From NCBI RefSeq assembly GCF_000237925.1, contig NC_031502.1, forward strand, positions 14,682,434 to 14,746,433: a DNA stretch of 64,000 bases, read 5' to 3'. Positions within the stretch are counted from its first letter, which is position 1. Each line of letters starts with the position of its first letter. This document shows positions 35,093-45,785 of this stretch, in pieces. The translations under genes and the position numbers were made by a program. Source of the stretch: Schistosoma mansoni (Eukaryota > Platyhelminthes > Trematoda > Strigeidida > Schistosomatidae). Below the pieces are notes generated by a model. It did not search any database. It saw nothing but the letters and a program-made list of their open reading frames with translations, and was not told the DNA's origin.

Positions 35093-35551
35093 TGTTGAGT
35101 CGGCTTCCGGAGAACTCTAACAGAGCCTCCAAAGGCCCAAAAAGAGTACCAGCCAATCAGAGTACGATGGAACATTCTAGGGTTCCAACGTGGCGTGCTA
35201 CCATTGGTCGGTAGCAATATATGTCGTTGATGGATTGGCTGAAATAGGATGTTGATTTAACATACGCTAACATCTATAAATACCTATGATTTTCTGTACA
35301 AAAACGAACATTGCAGTAAAGTGTTTCTCTCATACTCGTGTCTTCTCTCTGGTGTTCAAGTTGTTGAGTAGTTCTAGCCTGGGGTTATCAGAATAGCTTA
35401 GGATCTGAATATAGCGTCCAACCTACAAGACGTATCACTTAACAAAAGAACTCAAACGTTTATCCGTTGGGATTATTATCCCTATTAAATGAAACCTGTG
35501 TCATTCGAGACCCACTAGCATTACTTGTGCAATACGACTTGTAATCAACAC
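35093..35551 (+). repeat. Possible solo LTR or promoter-bearing repeat
   Basis: This stretch in the last CFAP53 intron is richer in G+C than its surroundings. It starts TGTTGAGTCGG, has a TATA-like CTATAAATACC near 35273 and ends near TGTAATCAACA. The layout (TG...CA, TATA box about 190 bp in) suggests an LTR of another family. I found no target duplication and no second copy in the window, so the assignment is weak. Confidence 0.35.
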
Positions 35552-35771
35552 GTTCCTTCCACCAGGCAGCTTGGAACCGATGGCCATATCATGAAGTAGA
35601 TGTCAATATTTGTTGGACTTAGTAAGGGTCTCAGGCTATTTTAACAAGTTCCCACACATTTACAAACATTCTAGGGATATTTCAAGGCACACAACAGAAA
35701 AATTAACAAATATTTATGGAATACCATTTTGATAAATATATTAAAATACTATATAAAGACATACAACTAAC

Positions 35772-35988
35772 TTTTTTCCATTATTTGTCGTCGACATACT
35801 TCGTTTACATCATTTTTCAGGTTTTCTCTAGCTATTAGAAACTGCATTTTCTTGTGGTGATCAAGGTTTTGTTGCTTTGCAATACATTCGTCAATACTTC
35901 TGCTCATTTCTTTCTCAAAATTCTTTTCAGCTTCTTTTGAATCACGAACATGCTCTAAATACTGTAACGCCTCTTTCTTTAAAGTAAC
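35772..35988 (-). CDS. CFAP53: CFAP53 exon 6
   Basis: The acceptor is TCGACTTTTAG and the donor is A|GTTAGT. It enters in phase 0 and leaves in phase 1. It encodes VTLKKEALQYLEHVRDSKEAEK and later KKMQFLIARENLKNDVNEVC, continuous alpha-helical coiled coil with heptad-like Leu and Ala spacing. The end, VNEVCRRQIMEK, fits the human CFAP53 'VDEVMCTRKLQVQEK' region in position and pattern. Confidence 0.87.
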
Positions 35989-37462
35989 CTAAAAGTCGAA
36001 TGATTGAATTAGTTTTTTTCATTTGGGCTATTTAAAACCATGAAAAAAAACCTTTTTTCATCAAATTCTATTTCTGATTACCTTCACATTGTCAGGTCAG
36101 CAATTTGTGATCATACTTTAAAGAAAATAAAATGAAGAGGAAAAGAAATATTATCTCTCATTCAGCACGTTGTCTTCGGTAATGACATAGACTAGTTCGC
36201 TAACATACGAATTATGGCTTAGCATAACTTAATATTAAGAATATAAATTCCTTTTCAATCAGTTGGTAGTTAACAGCATTCATTATGTTACGTTTTATGG
36301 TGGTCAGTTGTTTTGAGGCAAAGAAAATCACTGTGATGTACCTGTAAACTGAAAATTATTGGGGACATGTAGATATTACTTTCCAGTTTTGTTCACATCA
36401 TGACACCACTTAAAAAGTAAGGTCCTCATGAGGTTTGCTGAAAGATTTTCTATTTGCCCAAGACATTGATCATACAGTATCTGGACTAAACATTAGAACA
36501 CCGTTGACACCTGATTTCATGTTCCTCTCTGACTGAGATACAAAACGTCTGTGGTAATTACAAAGAATAAATAAATCAAAATAAAACGAATAGAATTGTC
36601 ATAACAGGCCAAAATTAGTAGTGTTTGACTACCAACTACGCTTAGTAGTGGATAATCAATGACAAACAAACGAATTAATTACGATCTGAATTTCCATGAA
36701 CCTACAGTAGATGATCTCTAAAGGTCACTGAGTTGTTGAATTCAGAAACACAACACGGCAAGATTTTTGGCGTAGAAACATCCAGTTAATTTGCCAAGAA
36801 GGTAAGGTAATAAATTCGACAGTTATGATGGGAATGGATCTGAGCTAACTATAAGAAAGTTAAAATCAATTCATGAAGTGTAAACAATTAATGTGATGGT
36901 GATTTTACTTATTTCTTATTAGCGTACTCTGAAATTAAGCAATCACGATATAAAAGTTATTAGTCGATAGCTATATTTGTGGACGTTTAGTTCTAATATT
37001 GATTGAAGTACATAGTGCTATTACACATCGTTTATCAGAGAATTCTAAGTACATGCAGAGAGTTTTAATACAAGGTGCTTGACTATCTTTCCAATATACA
37101 AAAAATGTTTACCTGACAAAACACATCAGCAGCGTCTAAATGTTCTGCCGCCACCTCAGTGTTAAGTATTTATGAAATAAATTTATCTGTCTGTAAGTAC
37201 AATCACTGCCTAGAATTTATGAAGCGAAATGAATGTTGCCAATCAATTAAATGTTATAGAAATAATGAAATACAACACCAAACATCACTAACGTTTAATT
37301 TTCCTAAACTTTGTAAGTGTGCTTAAAAAAATGTTATACTTTTTTGACATATTTAGTAACAAACGTTTTTGATTTATTATACCTTGTTCATACATACCTA
37401 AACAACTCTGTTATCCATTATCAATAAAAATATATAAAAATACATTTTCTGGAATACGTTAC

Positions 37463-37678
37463 CTTGTCCCTTTGCTTTCCACTCCTCTCTTTATCTACTT
37501 GTTGATTTAAAAGGGTTAATAAATTGTTACACTGAGCTTCCTGGTTGCGTTCCTCTGATTTCCTTAATAGTTTTTCCTGTAAACACTTGTCCAGGTCCAA
37601 TTTAATCTTAGAGAACCTTTGTTTCTTTTTTGTTGCTTCATCTTCTTTTTCTTGCATTAGTTGCTTATTTAATTCTTC
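37463..37678 (-). CDS. CFAP53: CFAP53 exon 5
   Basis: The acceptor is CCTGTCAG and the donor is AAG|GTAACG, both phase 0, 72 codons. The sequence is highly charged coiled coil (EELNKQLMQEKEDEATKKKQ, KIKLDLDKCLQEKLLRKSEE). This belongs to the trichohyalin-plectin-homology domain shared by CFAP53, MNS1 and related axoneme proteins. The intron on its 5' side, 5.7 kb, contains the SR2-like LINE in the opposite orientation. Confidence 0.87.
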
Positions 37679-37791
37679 CTGACAGGTTAAGACAAACAGA
37701 ATACATTATTTCCAGAGGGATGCAACATTTATTTACTTCAGTGTACTCTGGATCGGAAATATTATATAGTAAATTATTTTAACCGCTAATT
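37679..37791. other. CFAP53 intron next to the LINE insertion
   Basis: Short non-coding stretch between exon 5 and the LINE. Its last bases, with CTACGAAAA at 37792-37800, resemble CTGCGAAAA after the LINE. Confidence 0.5.
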
Positions 37792-40700
37792 CTACGAAAA
37801 CCTCCGCCTGGAGCTCCTCTGGGGTTACTGCCGGTCCCAGGCCCGGATAAAGGAGAAGCGTTAAGTATGGGGTTAGCGACCCCATCCCGTAGAAAACTAA
37901 CTCGCTAAAAAACATTAACCAGAAAAACTAATTCAAACCATTTCAACTTTGCCCTGGGAGTTAGAAGGCCTTCATTTAGAAGAGTTATGACGTCTCATGA
38001 TGAAAGCCGAGTTCTTTCATAAGTTATGGGGCTGATGCCCCTTCTGACAACCAGAGCAACCATTTATCTAGGTACACGGAGTGCTCGTACAACGTGAGAG
38101 ACCAGGAGAGTCATCCGAATTACTGCAGAAATGAGGAAATACAACCTAGAGGTGCTTGGGATCAGTGAAACACATTGGACACAGGTTGGACAACAAAGAC
38201 TAGCTTCAGGAGAGCTACTGATATACTCCGGCCATAAAGAAGATGCCCCACATACACAAGGCGTTGCACTGATGCTATCCAAACAAGCACAAAAACCACT
38301 TATAGGATGGGAATCGCATGGACCAAGGATCATCAAATCTTCCTTCAACACAAAGAGTGAAGGCATTACAATGAACGTCATCCAATGCTATGCGCCTATC
38401 AACGATCACAATTAAAACGTTAAAGATCAATTTTACGATAAGCTGCAGTCAATCGTCGAGAAATGCCCAACAAAGGACTTAACAATTCTGATGGGAGACA
38501 TAAATGTCAAGGTTGGAATGGACAACACTGGATATGAATATATAATGGGACGACATGGACTGGAAGAAAGGAACGAAAATGGTGAGAGATTTGCAAACCT
38601 ATGTGCCTTCAATAAACTGATCATAGGCGGCACCATATTCCCACATAAACGCATAAACAAAGTCACATGGACTTCGCCGAATCATACTATACAGAACCGA
38701 ATCGACCATATCTGCATCAATAAAAAGTTCAGAAGGACGATGGAGGATGTTAGAACCAAGAGAGTAGCTGATATAGCCTCAAGTCATCACTTGCTGATGA
38801 CCAAGATGAAACTGAAACTCAAGAAGCACTGGACAACAGGGCGGACAACATCACAAAAGTATAATACAGCTTTTCTTCAAGATACTGACAGACTCAACGA
38901 ATGCAAGATAGCCCTCAGCAACAGGTTGCAGGCCTTCAATGATCTACTCAATGGAGAGGAAACTACTATAGAGAACAACTGGAAAGGAATCAAGTAGGCA
39001 ATCGCTTCAATATGTCAGAAGGTTCTGGGACACAAGGAATGGATCACTGTTGATACACTGCATAAGATTCAAGAAAGCAGGAACAAGAAGGCAGCATTCA
39101 ATATCAGCCGAACAAGAACAGAAAAATCCAAGGCACAAGCTGAATGCACAGAATAAAACAAGCAAGTGAAGAGGAGAATCAGAGCCAACAAACGTAAATA
39201 TGTGGAAGATCTAGTAACGGCCGCGGAAAGGGCTGTAAGAGAAGGAAACATGAGACAGTTGTATGATACAACAAAGAAACTCGCTGGAAATTACCGTAAA
39301 TCAAAACGAACAATGAAAAGCAAGGAAGATAAAGTAATCACCAACATTGAAGAACAGCGAGACAGGTGGGTAGGACACTTCAAAGAACTCCTGAATCGAT
39401 TAACTCCACTGAACCCACCCAACATCGAAGTAGCACCCATAGACCTCCCAATCGATGTTTCCCCACCAACAATTGAAGAGATCAGCATGGCCATCAGACA
39501 AATCAAGAGCGGCAAAGCAGCAGAACCAGACAACATTCCAGCAGAAGCACTGAAAGAAGATGTAGCAGTAACTACAAAGATACTCTACATTCTTTTTAGC
39601 GAAATTTGTGATGCATAACAAGTACCAACTGACTGGAAAGAAAGACTTTTGATCAAAATACCAAAGAAAAACGATCTCAGCAGGTGTGAGAATTACAGGG
39701 GCACCACTTTTTTCTCAATACCAGGAAAAATCTTCAACAGGGTGTTGTTAAACAGAATGAAGGACTCCGTAGACGCCCAACTTCAAGACCAACAGGCTGA
39801 ATTCCGTGAGAATCGTTCGTGTACCGACCAAATCGCAACTCTATGAATCATTGTGGAACAATCAATGGAATGGAATTCATCACTATGCACCAACTTCATT
39901 GACTACGAGAATGCATTTGATAGTGTGGACAGGACAACACTATGGAGGCTTCTTTGACACTAAGGCGTGCCTGAGAAAATAGTCAATATCATACGGGATT
40001 CCTATGATGGATTACACTGCAAAATCGTGCATGGAGGACAACTCACCAACTCGTTCGAGGTAAAGACCGATGTTAGGCAAGGTTGCTTACTCTCACCCTT
40101 TCTTTTTCTCCTGGTGATTGACTGGATTATGAAGACGTCAAGGTCTGGGGGGAAGCACGGGATACAATAGACAGCTAGGACGCAGCTGGACGATTTAGAC
40201 TTCGCAGATGATCTGGCTCTTCTATCACACACGCAACAACAAATGCAGGAGAAGACGATCAATGTAGCAAAAGTCTCAGTAGCAGTAGGTCTCAATATAA
40301 ACAAAGGGAAAAGCAAGACTCTCCGATAGAATACAACATGTATCAATAGAATCACACTTGACAGAGAAGCTTTGGATGATGTAAAAACCTTTACATATCT
40401 GGACAGTATCATTGATGAACAAGGTAGATCGAATAGAGATGTGAAGGCAACGATCGGCAAAGCAAGAGAAGCATATTTATAACTGAAGATTATCTGGAAC
40501 TCAAAACAATCGTCAACCAACACCAAGATCAGAACTTTCGAATCAGATGTTAAGACAGTTCTACTGTATGGGGCGGAAACTTGAAGAACTACGAAACCTA
40601 TCATCCGGAAGATACAAGTGCTTATTAGCAGTTGTCTACGCAAAATAATTCGGATCCGTTGTTCAGACACTATCAGCAACAACCTACTGTGGGAGAGAAC

Positions 40701-40999
40701 AAACTGTATTCCAGTGGAGGAATAAATCAAGAAGAAGCGCTGGAAGTGTATAGGACACACACTGAGGAAAGCACCCAATTGAGTCACAAGACAAGCCCTC
40801 ACTTAGGATCCTTAACGCCAAAGGAGGAGAGGAAGACCAAAGAATACATTACGCCGAGAAATGGAGACAGACATTAGAAGAATGAACAATAATTGGATAT
40901 AACTAGAGGAAGGCCCAAGATAGAGTGGGCTAGAGAATGCTGGTTGGCGGCCTATGCTCCATCGGGGGTAACAGACGTAAGTAAGTAAGTCTGCGAAAA
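37792..40999 (+). mobile_element. SR2-like RTE LINE, near full length, with target duplication
   Basis: The element proper runs from 37801 (CCTCCGCCTGGAGC) to a short (GTAA)n-type tail ending at 40990. It is bounded by CTACGAAAA (37792-37800) and CTGCGAAAA (40991-40999), a likely 9-bp target duplication with one later change. RTE-clade LINEs have one ORF with an AP endonuclease and a reverse transcriptase and end in short tandem repeats instead of poly(A). It is inserted antisense in a CFAP53 intron. Confidence 0.85.
38041..40980 (+). pseudogene. Endonuclease-reverse transcriptase of the SR2-like LINE
   Basis: A single frame carries the whole protein. The endonuclease has LEVLGISETHWTQVGQQRL, MGDINVKVG, IDHICINKKFRRT and SSHHLL, where the family usually has SDHHL. 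The linker has AIRQIKSGKAAEPDNIPAEA. The reverse transcriptase has IPKKNDLSRCENYRG, NFIDYENAFDSVDR, VRQGCLLSPFLFLL and the active-site LDFADDLALLSH, followed by LLYGAET and the C-terminal RRRGRPKNTLRREME. It is broken by 17 stop codons between 38095 and 40900, yet the frame never shifts until about 40912. The element encodes target-primed reverse transcription proteins and this copy cannot. Confidence 0.9.
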
Positions 41000-41640
41000 T
41001 TCAGCTGAATTCTACACGGCTGCTCAGTACATAGTACAAGCTGACAACGTCATCAAAATAGTAAGCTACTGCATTGTAAACCAGTATAAAAGCCTAATAT
41101 GACTCATAAATAATCTATAATGTTTATTTATTTATCAAGACAAACAGATCGTGCCCCATAATTTTGATTGGTAGACAGCATATTTTGAAATCATCGAGAT
41201 TATTTGAATGTTCGACCAAATTTAAATAAGAAAATAAATAATCAACGAAAAAATCCTCTGGATCATTAGACAAAATTAAAACGCTTCACTCTAGAAAATT
41301 TTCGTTTGAACGATATCATTTACAATAGCTGTACAATCGCTTTTACAGTTACATTCCACATATAGTGATCGATAGCAAAAATTGGGAATTATTAAGTCAT
41401 TAAAAGAGATACTACGAGTTTATCGAAATTTAAAGGGAAAGTCATCAAAATAAAATATAAAAAGGAGATACAAAAGGTTGTTCACTGAATGATTATAAAA
41501 CTAAAAGTATGAACGAAAACGTGTCGAAAACAATTTATAAAATAAGCTATAGAACAAAGATCTGAAAGCTAATTTTCCACTTGGTGAATTTAAGGAGATA
41601 AAGAAGAAAACACACATCTATAAGTTCATTATATGTGAAA
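41000..41640. other. CFAP53 intron, no feature seen
   Basis: AT-rich sequence between the LINE and the Penelope-like repeat. No open frame or repeat was recognised. Confidence 0.5.
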
Positions 41641-41684
41641 AAATCATATTTGAAATAGTCTCAGCGACTGAAATATAAATAATT

Positions 41685-41735
41685 CCAACGTTTCGTCCAG
41701 CTAACTTGTCTGGACTTCTTCAGGGAAATAATCAA
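41685..41735 (-). ncRNA. Hammerhead-like motif of the Penelope type
   Basis: Minus strand: TTCC, then CTGAAGA, one extra A, then helix II GTCCAG-loop-CTGGAC, then GAAA, then CGTT and GGAA. TTCC and GGAA would form stem I. Penelope-like elements are known to carry hammerhead motifs with a minimal stem III. The extra A after the first core box departs from the consensus CUGANGA-G, so activity is uncertain. Confidence 0.5.
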
Positions 41736-41782
41736 AATCATCAAAGAAATATATAGTGTTTTTTTAACAATCATAATAAAAC

Positions 41783-41850
41783 ATGGTAAGCAGAGATGGG
41801 TAGTGGCTAGCAGTGGAGTCCAGGACGCGCGTCCTGGACTGCTTACCATG
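41783..41850. repeat. Fold-back with a 24-bp perfect palindrome
   Basis: Bases 41817-41840 read the same on both strands (arms of 12, centre GC). The outer segments CATGGTAAGCAG (41783-41794) and CTGCTTACCATG (41839-41850) are also complementary. The unpaired part between them (GATGGGTAGTGGCTAGCAGTGG) lies on one side only. Half of it resembles the 3' part of the schistosome hammerhead (GCGCGTCCTGG). Confidence 0.85.
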
Positions 41851-42882
41851 CTTGTGAATTAAGGTATATCGAGGCAATACGCACAGTATGCACATATGCC
41901 AATTAGAGACTGACCAGTTGCAGTCCGAACACATCGATGGGAAGATTCAAACAAACTATACTAAATGAATTCAATCATAACAAAATCTCTACTACTTTAA
42001 TCCAATCATATTTGGATGTCGAATTTTTTGTAAACAGTATAATATGAGTCAGTTGAATGAGAATCAAGTGAATAGTTCAACGATCTGAATTAAAGGAGAC
42101 TGGATAAATTGTGTGTGTGTATGTATGTGTAAGATGAGTTATTAATGAATGATATTCAGTGTTGATATGTTTCTATATGAAGTAAAAATAAGAATAAAAG
42201 TGCAAATTGAAGGTTGAAAAGTTGTTTCTGAATCATCGAATTGCAAGTAAACATCAAGTACATAATTGTAATGCTAAACATAACTCATAAGGAAACAACT
42301 ATAGCCTAGCGCCGTTAATCTTGGTCAATGATATACTCTGGTCGTCCCAAGCCTTCAGTCCAAAGAGAAGACTGTAGACAAGAATACACGTGGTATTTCA
42401 ATAAACCAGCTCAGCAGCTACCTCAGGCACTCATTAGCCTATGTACATGACTAACTAGACCACATCACACCTTAACATAGAAAATCATAGCTATTTAACG
42501 AACTGGAAGAAAGTAGCCATGATCGGAGCAGACTATGAATAATTGACTAGTAATGATTTTGGAATAATAATAAAACACATAGTATTGGTTAGTGAATCAA
42601 ACGGAATCTCACAGTAAACGAAATGTAGAAATATATTGGTCCAGTTACTTAGTACTTAGTACAAATTGTTTCACATTTGGATAAAGTCTTTGGACAATGA
42701 AAGTAGTGATATCTCAACTTTGGAAATAAATATATTCCCCAATCCAAATTGACTTTCTATACATCAATATTTGAAATGAACATATCGGTCTTCTGATCTG
42801 GGAGTGAAATCCTGCATACATCTCTGACTAAAATATGAATATAATCGGTGGGTTGAGTAATTTGAATTCTTATATATAGTTG

Positions 42883-42955
42883 AAATCATAAGTCAATTGA
42901 AACTAGACCACCGTAGAAAACCTGGAAGCACTGGACGACCGTTTCGTCCTATTTT
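42883..42955 (-). mobile_element. 5'-truncated SINE, 3' half of the hammerhead
   Basis: On the minus strand it starts within helix II (AGGACGAAACGG), keeps the GTC triplet and CAGTGCTTCCAGG, and ends TTCAATTGACTTATGATTTC, matching the SINE at 3.2 kb. The CTGANGA half and the tRNA-like part are missing, as in 5'-truncated retroposition products. It lies in a CFAP53 intron, in the same strand as the gene. Confidence 0.75.
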
Positions 42956-43328
42956 TGTTTACATAAATGACCCTCTGTAATAAATTATCTAAACCCGAAT
43001 ATTTAATCATTTTAAGTGCTACTAATGAATTGTAACGTATAAAGGACCTGAAATACGTAATTTGCACAAACAACTATTCTCAGGATGTTTGCTTACTAAA
43101 TGTTGATATTCAATATACTTATAACTGATGAACCCTTATGAAAAATACTAATTTGCAAATATCTTTCGCACTGGGTGCTTAAATCTAATATGATGAACGC
43201 TCAACTATCTCTTTACTATGAACATAATTTCAGCTGGATTTTTAAGAAACCTTTACCTAGTAAATGAAGTAATCAAACTGACATGTTGACTAAATGTTTA
43301 TTTATGATAATAAAAATAGCTAATTTAC
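42956..43328. other. CFAP53 intron, no feature seen
   Basis: AT-rich stretch between the truncated SINE and exon 4. Nothing recognisable. Confidence 0.5.
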
Positions 43329-43422
43329 CAAAGCGTTTGCTTGTTTCATCTTCTCCACCTTTTCTACAAGTTTCTCCTGCTCTTTTCTTTCTATCTGTTC
43401 TTTTAAAAAGTTTGCGATCCGT
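43329..43422 (-). CDS. CFAP53: CFAP53 exon 4
   Basis: The acceptor is TTTATTTTCAG and the donor is TTG|GTAAAT. One base completes the codon begun in exon 3, then 31 codons follow, ending phase 0. The peptide includes RIANFLKEQIERKEQEKL and EKVEKMKQANAL, charged coiled coil. It is separated from exon 3 by only 30 bases, which would be a very short intron. Introns of 30-45 bases are known in schistosome genes, chiefly near the 5' end. Confidence 0.85.
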
Positions 43423-43452
43423 CTGAAAATAAAAAACTCAAAAACAAATTAC

Positions 43453-43656
43453 TTTTTTCCTTCTACAATCATCTGTGCATCAGCTTCATTGGACATATCC
43501 TTTGAGTGAGTTAATACGAATTTATCTAAGTAGTCATTTTGGCGTTTCTCCAGAAGATTTTGTTTCTGTTTCATTTCAATTTGAATTAACAGATCATGGG
43601 CAATTTCATTAGCTCTACGTTTACTTAATTCCTGACGTAATTCAGCACATTCTTCA
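43453..43656 (-). CDS. CFAP53: CFAP53 exon 3
   Basis: The acceptor is TTTACACCAG and the donor is AA|GTAATT. It enters and leaves in phase 2 (204 bases). The joined reading YDQRLREECAELRQELSKRR across the exon 2/3 junction is the best family marker. Human CFAP53 has a closely similar 'LDQQFRERCEELRVEL' at the same place. It continues EIAHDLLIQIEMKQKQ and KRQNDYLDKFVLTHSKDMSN. Confidence 0.88.
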
Positions 43657-44104
43657 CTGGTGTAAATTTTGGAAAAATTGAAAAATATTAAGTTCCTTAC
43701 CAGGCTTAAACCATGATTAAGTAGTCCGAAGTAACAGGAAATAAATATTCATATCTGCAGCGATTTTTTAAAAACTTTACTTTGAAGAAACCACTCCAAA
43801 GTTCACAAACTAGGTTTTTGGAAGATAGGAGTCGTAAATACAGATGAAGTTCAACGAACTTTCTTTATTCATTTTTCATTGACACTCTTTTTAAAATTAT
43901 TTTATTTGTAAATTTCTCTCCCAATCTTAAGCTAAACTTGCTTGTCCGTTAGCAGGTGGCTTATTTTTAAGAAGTGATACTGTAAATATAACTTCTACTA
44001 GTTTGACGTCAAAGAATATTTACCTATTTATTTTTACCATATAGTCATTTTAAAACATATTTCTTAATCTTCAAAAACACCGCTGAGTGTCTAGTGCCTC
44101 TTTA
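43657..44104. other. CFAP53 intron, no feature seen
   Basis: Non-coding AT-rich sequence before the first of two inverted repeat copies. Confidence 0.5.
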
Positions 44105-44518
44105 TCTGACTCCAATTAGATCGTTTGCTGATTGTCATTGAAATATACATCCCAGCTACGATCGTATATAGTTATCGATATAATCCGCGTTAGGGGATAA
44201 CAGAAATAAGTAAGCCCAATACAAGAATGGATTCTGACATATATATTCTGCACTACTTTCATGCACTAACAGAAAACCAGGAAAACGAAAAGAAGAGGGA
44301 AGCCGAACGGAGAAGGCAAGTGAGACAACTCTCTTTAACCAAGCGTAAATTAATATTTATAATCACACAAAAAGAAATTACAGACACGTGATGAATAGGG
44401 TAAGTAGTTAACACACATATGATTATACTAAAAAAACAGAGTTAATAAGCAAAGGAGTGACAATGTCAAAATGTAGTTTGAGAAAAATGAATCGATTGAT
44501 CTGTCCAGAAGCTAGAAT
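44105..44518 (-). repeat. Unclassified dispersed repeat, copy A
   Basis: Its reverse complement aligns along its length with 45361-45785. Shared landmarks in order are ATTCTAGCTTCTGGACAG, TCATCAC.TGTCTGTAA, GGTTATAAATATT, CACGCCTTCTCCG (here ACTTGCCTTCTCCG), ATCGATAACTATAT, GTATATTTCAAT and ATTGGAGTCAGA. A TATA-like ATAAATATT and the sharp ends suggest an LTR or the 3' end of a retroelement, but I cannot name it. Confidence 0.75.
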
Positions 44519-45360
44519 GGCCTATATGAGCCTAACATATAATCAGTCGCTATAGAGAATCCCCTGTAGGAAATGTAAATAATTACAAAATAAGTCTATG
44601 TTGATTATCCCCACAAGTGTATTTTTAGAAAAATAGTTTACCTTTATAATTGATTCGCCAATAAATGGAGGTTACTACGGCATACTTAGGATAAAAAATT
44701 TTTAGCAGGGAATCCAATAGAATGTGTTCGCTTAGGCATTAAAAAATTGTTTATTGATGCTCAGTAAGGTGTTTGGATTTACTAAGCTTAATATGACAAC
44801 TTAGTGTCAGTTCATCCTGATACCCATTGGAACGAAAAAAGGTGAACAAAATCGGTGTTCTAACTTCCTTTGTTTATTTGAAAACTATCTTCTCTTAAGC
44901 GTCATGGTAGTAGGTAAAATGTAGGTGTAAGTACTTATTGTTGCCTTACGCGCACGTTTTTCCAACAAACTCGTGTCATCCATGTTATTGTTCATATATT
45001 TTCATATTTGTTGATTTTTCTTGATGTCTCTGACTATTTTATGCTTGTAAAAGACTAAAGATGGGAATACAAGTGATTTTTAAGCGGGGAAACCTAGATG
45101 GGTCACCACATCATGAATCTTATCTGGAAAGTAAAATATTGCTTCAAACTTGTAGTAAGCTACCAAACGTTCTCCACAATGAATCCACTCGTAAGTTTGG
45201 AAAATTGTTTTTACTAACGACTGTATGACTTCAAGAGATAACGTGAACCTTCAAACAATACATAGAGGTCTCGCCACGTTTTAGGACTTCATTGGGGTAC
45301 AATAACTGTACAACGGGTATAACAAGAAACTTTCGCTTCTTGCTGTAGTGTCGGTTACTA

Positions 45361-45785
45361 ATTCTAGCTTCTGGACAGGTCAGTTTATCCATTTTTCTCG
45401 AGTCACGTTTTGACCTTGTCGATTATTCGCTTATTATTCTTGATTTTTTTATATGTAAGCGTATGTGTGTGTATTGCCTATCCTACTCATCACATGTCTG
45501 TAACTTATTTTTGTTTGGTTATAAATATTGACTAACGCTTGATTAAATTGGGTTGGCTCACACGCCTTCTCCGCCGCGCGTCATTTCGCTTTGCTCTCTT
45601 CTCTTCGTTTCTTTGCTCATTTGTCTGAATCAACGATTGTATGAAATATACGTGTTCGAAATTCATTCTCCTATTTGACTTATTTAATTCCGGTATTCAC
45701 TAATGTGATCTAAGTCGATAACTATATGTGAGGATGGCCGATATGTATATTTCAATAACATTTATACGATCCAATTGGAGTCAGA
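45361..45785 (+). repeat. Unclassified dispersed repeat, copy B (inverted to A)
   Basis: About 425 bp, diverged from copy A by many substitutions and small indels. Copies A and B face each other across an 842-bp spacer in the same CFAP53 intron, so the pre-mRNA could pair imperfectly there. No target duplication is evident at either copy. Confidence 0.75.

Larger units (their letters stand above)
41650..41990 (-). mobile_element. Penelope-like terminal repeat / ribozyme-bearing repeat, rearranged
   Basis: On the minus strand 41733-41685 holds CTGAAGAAG, a 6-bp stem GTCCAG/CTGGAC and GAAACGTT. This is the same order as in the pLTR copies at 0.3 and 3.0 kb. Next to it (41783-41850) is a fold-back centred on a palindrome. 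Beyond it, plus-strand sequence runs on as GCTTACCATGCTTGTGAATT. I infer that a pLTR or SINE copy was rearranged by inversion. The family boundary between Penelope and SINE is not certain here. Confidence 0.5.

Noticed and set aside
40002-40802. 266-codon minus-strand open frame
   Set aside because: It is antisense to the reverse transcriptase of the SR2-like LINE, whose homology is unmistakable.
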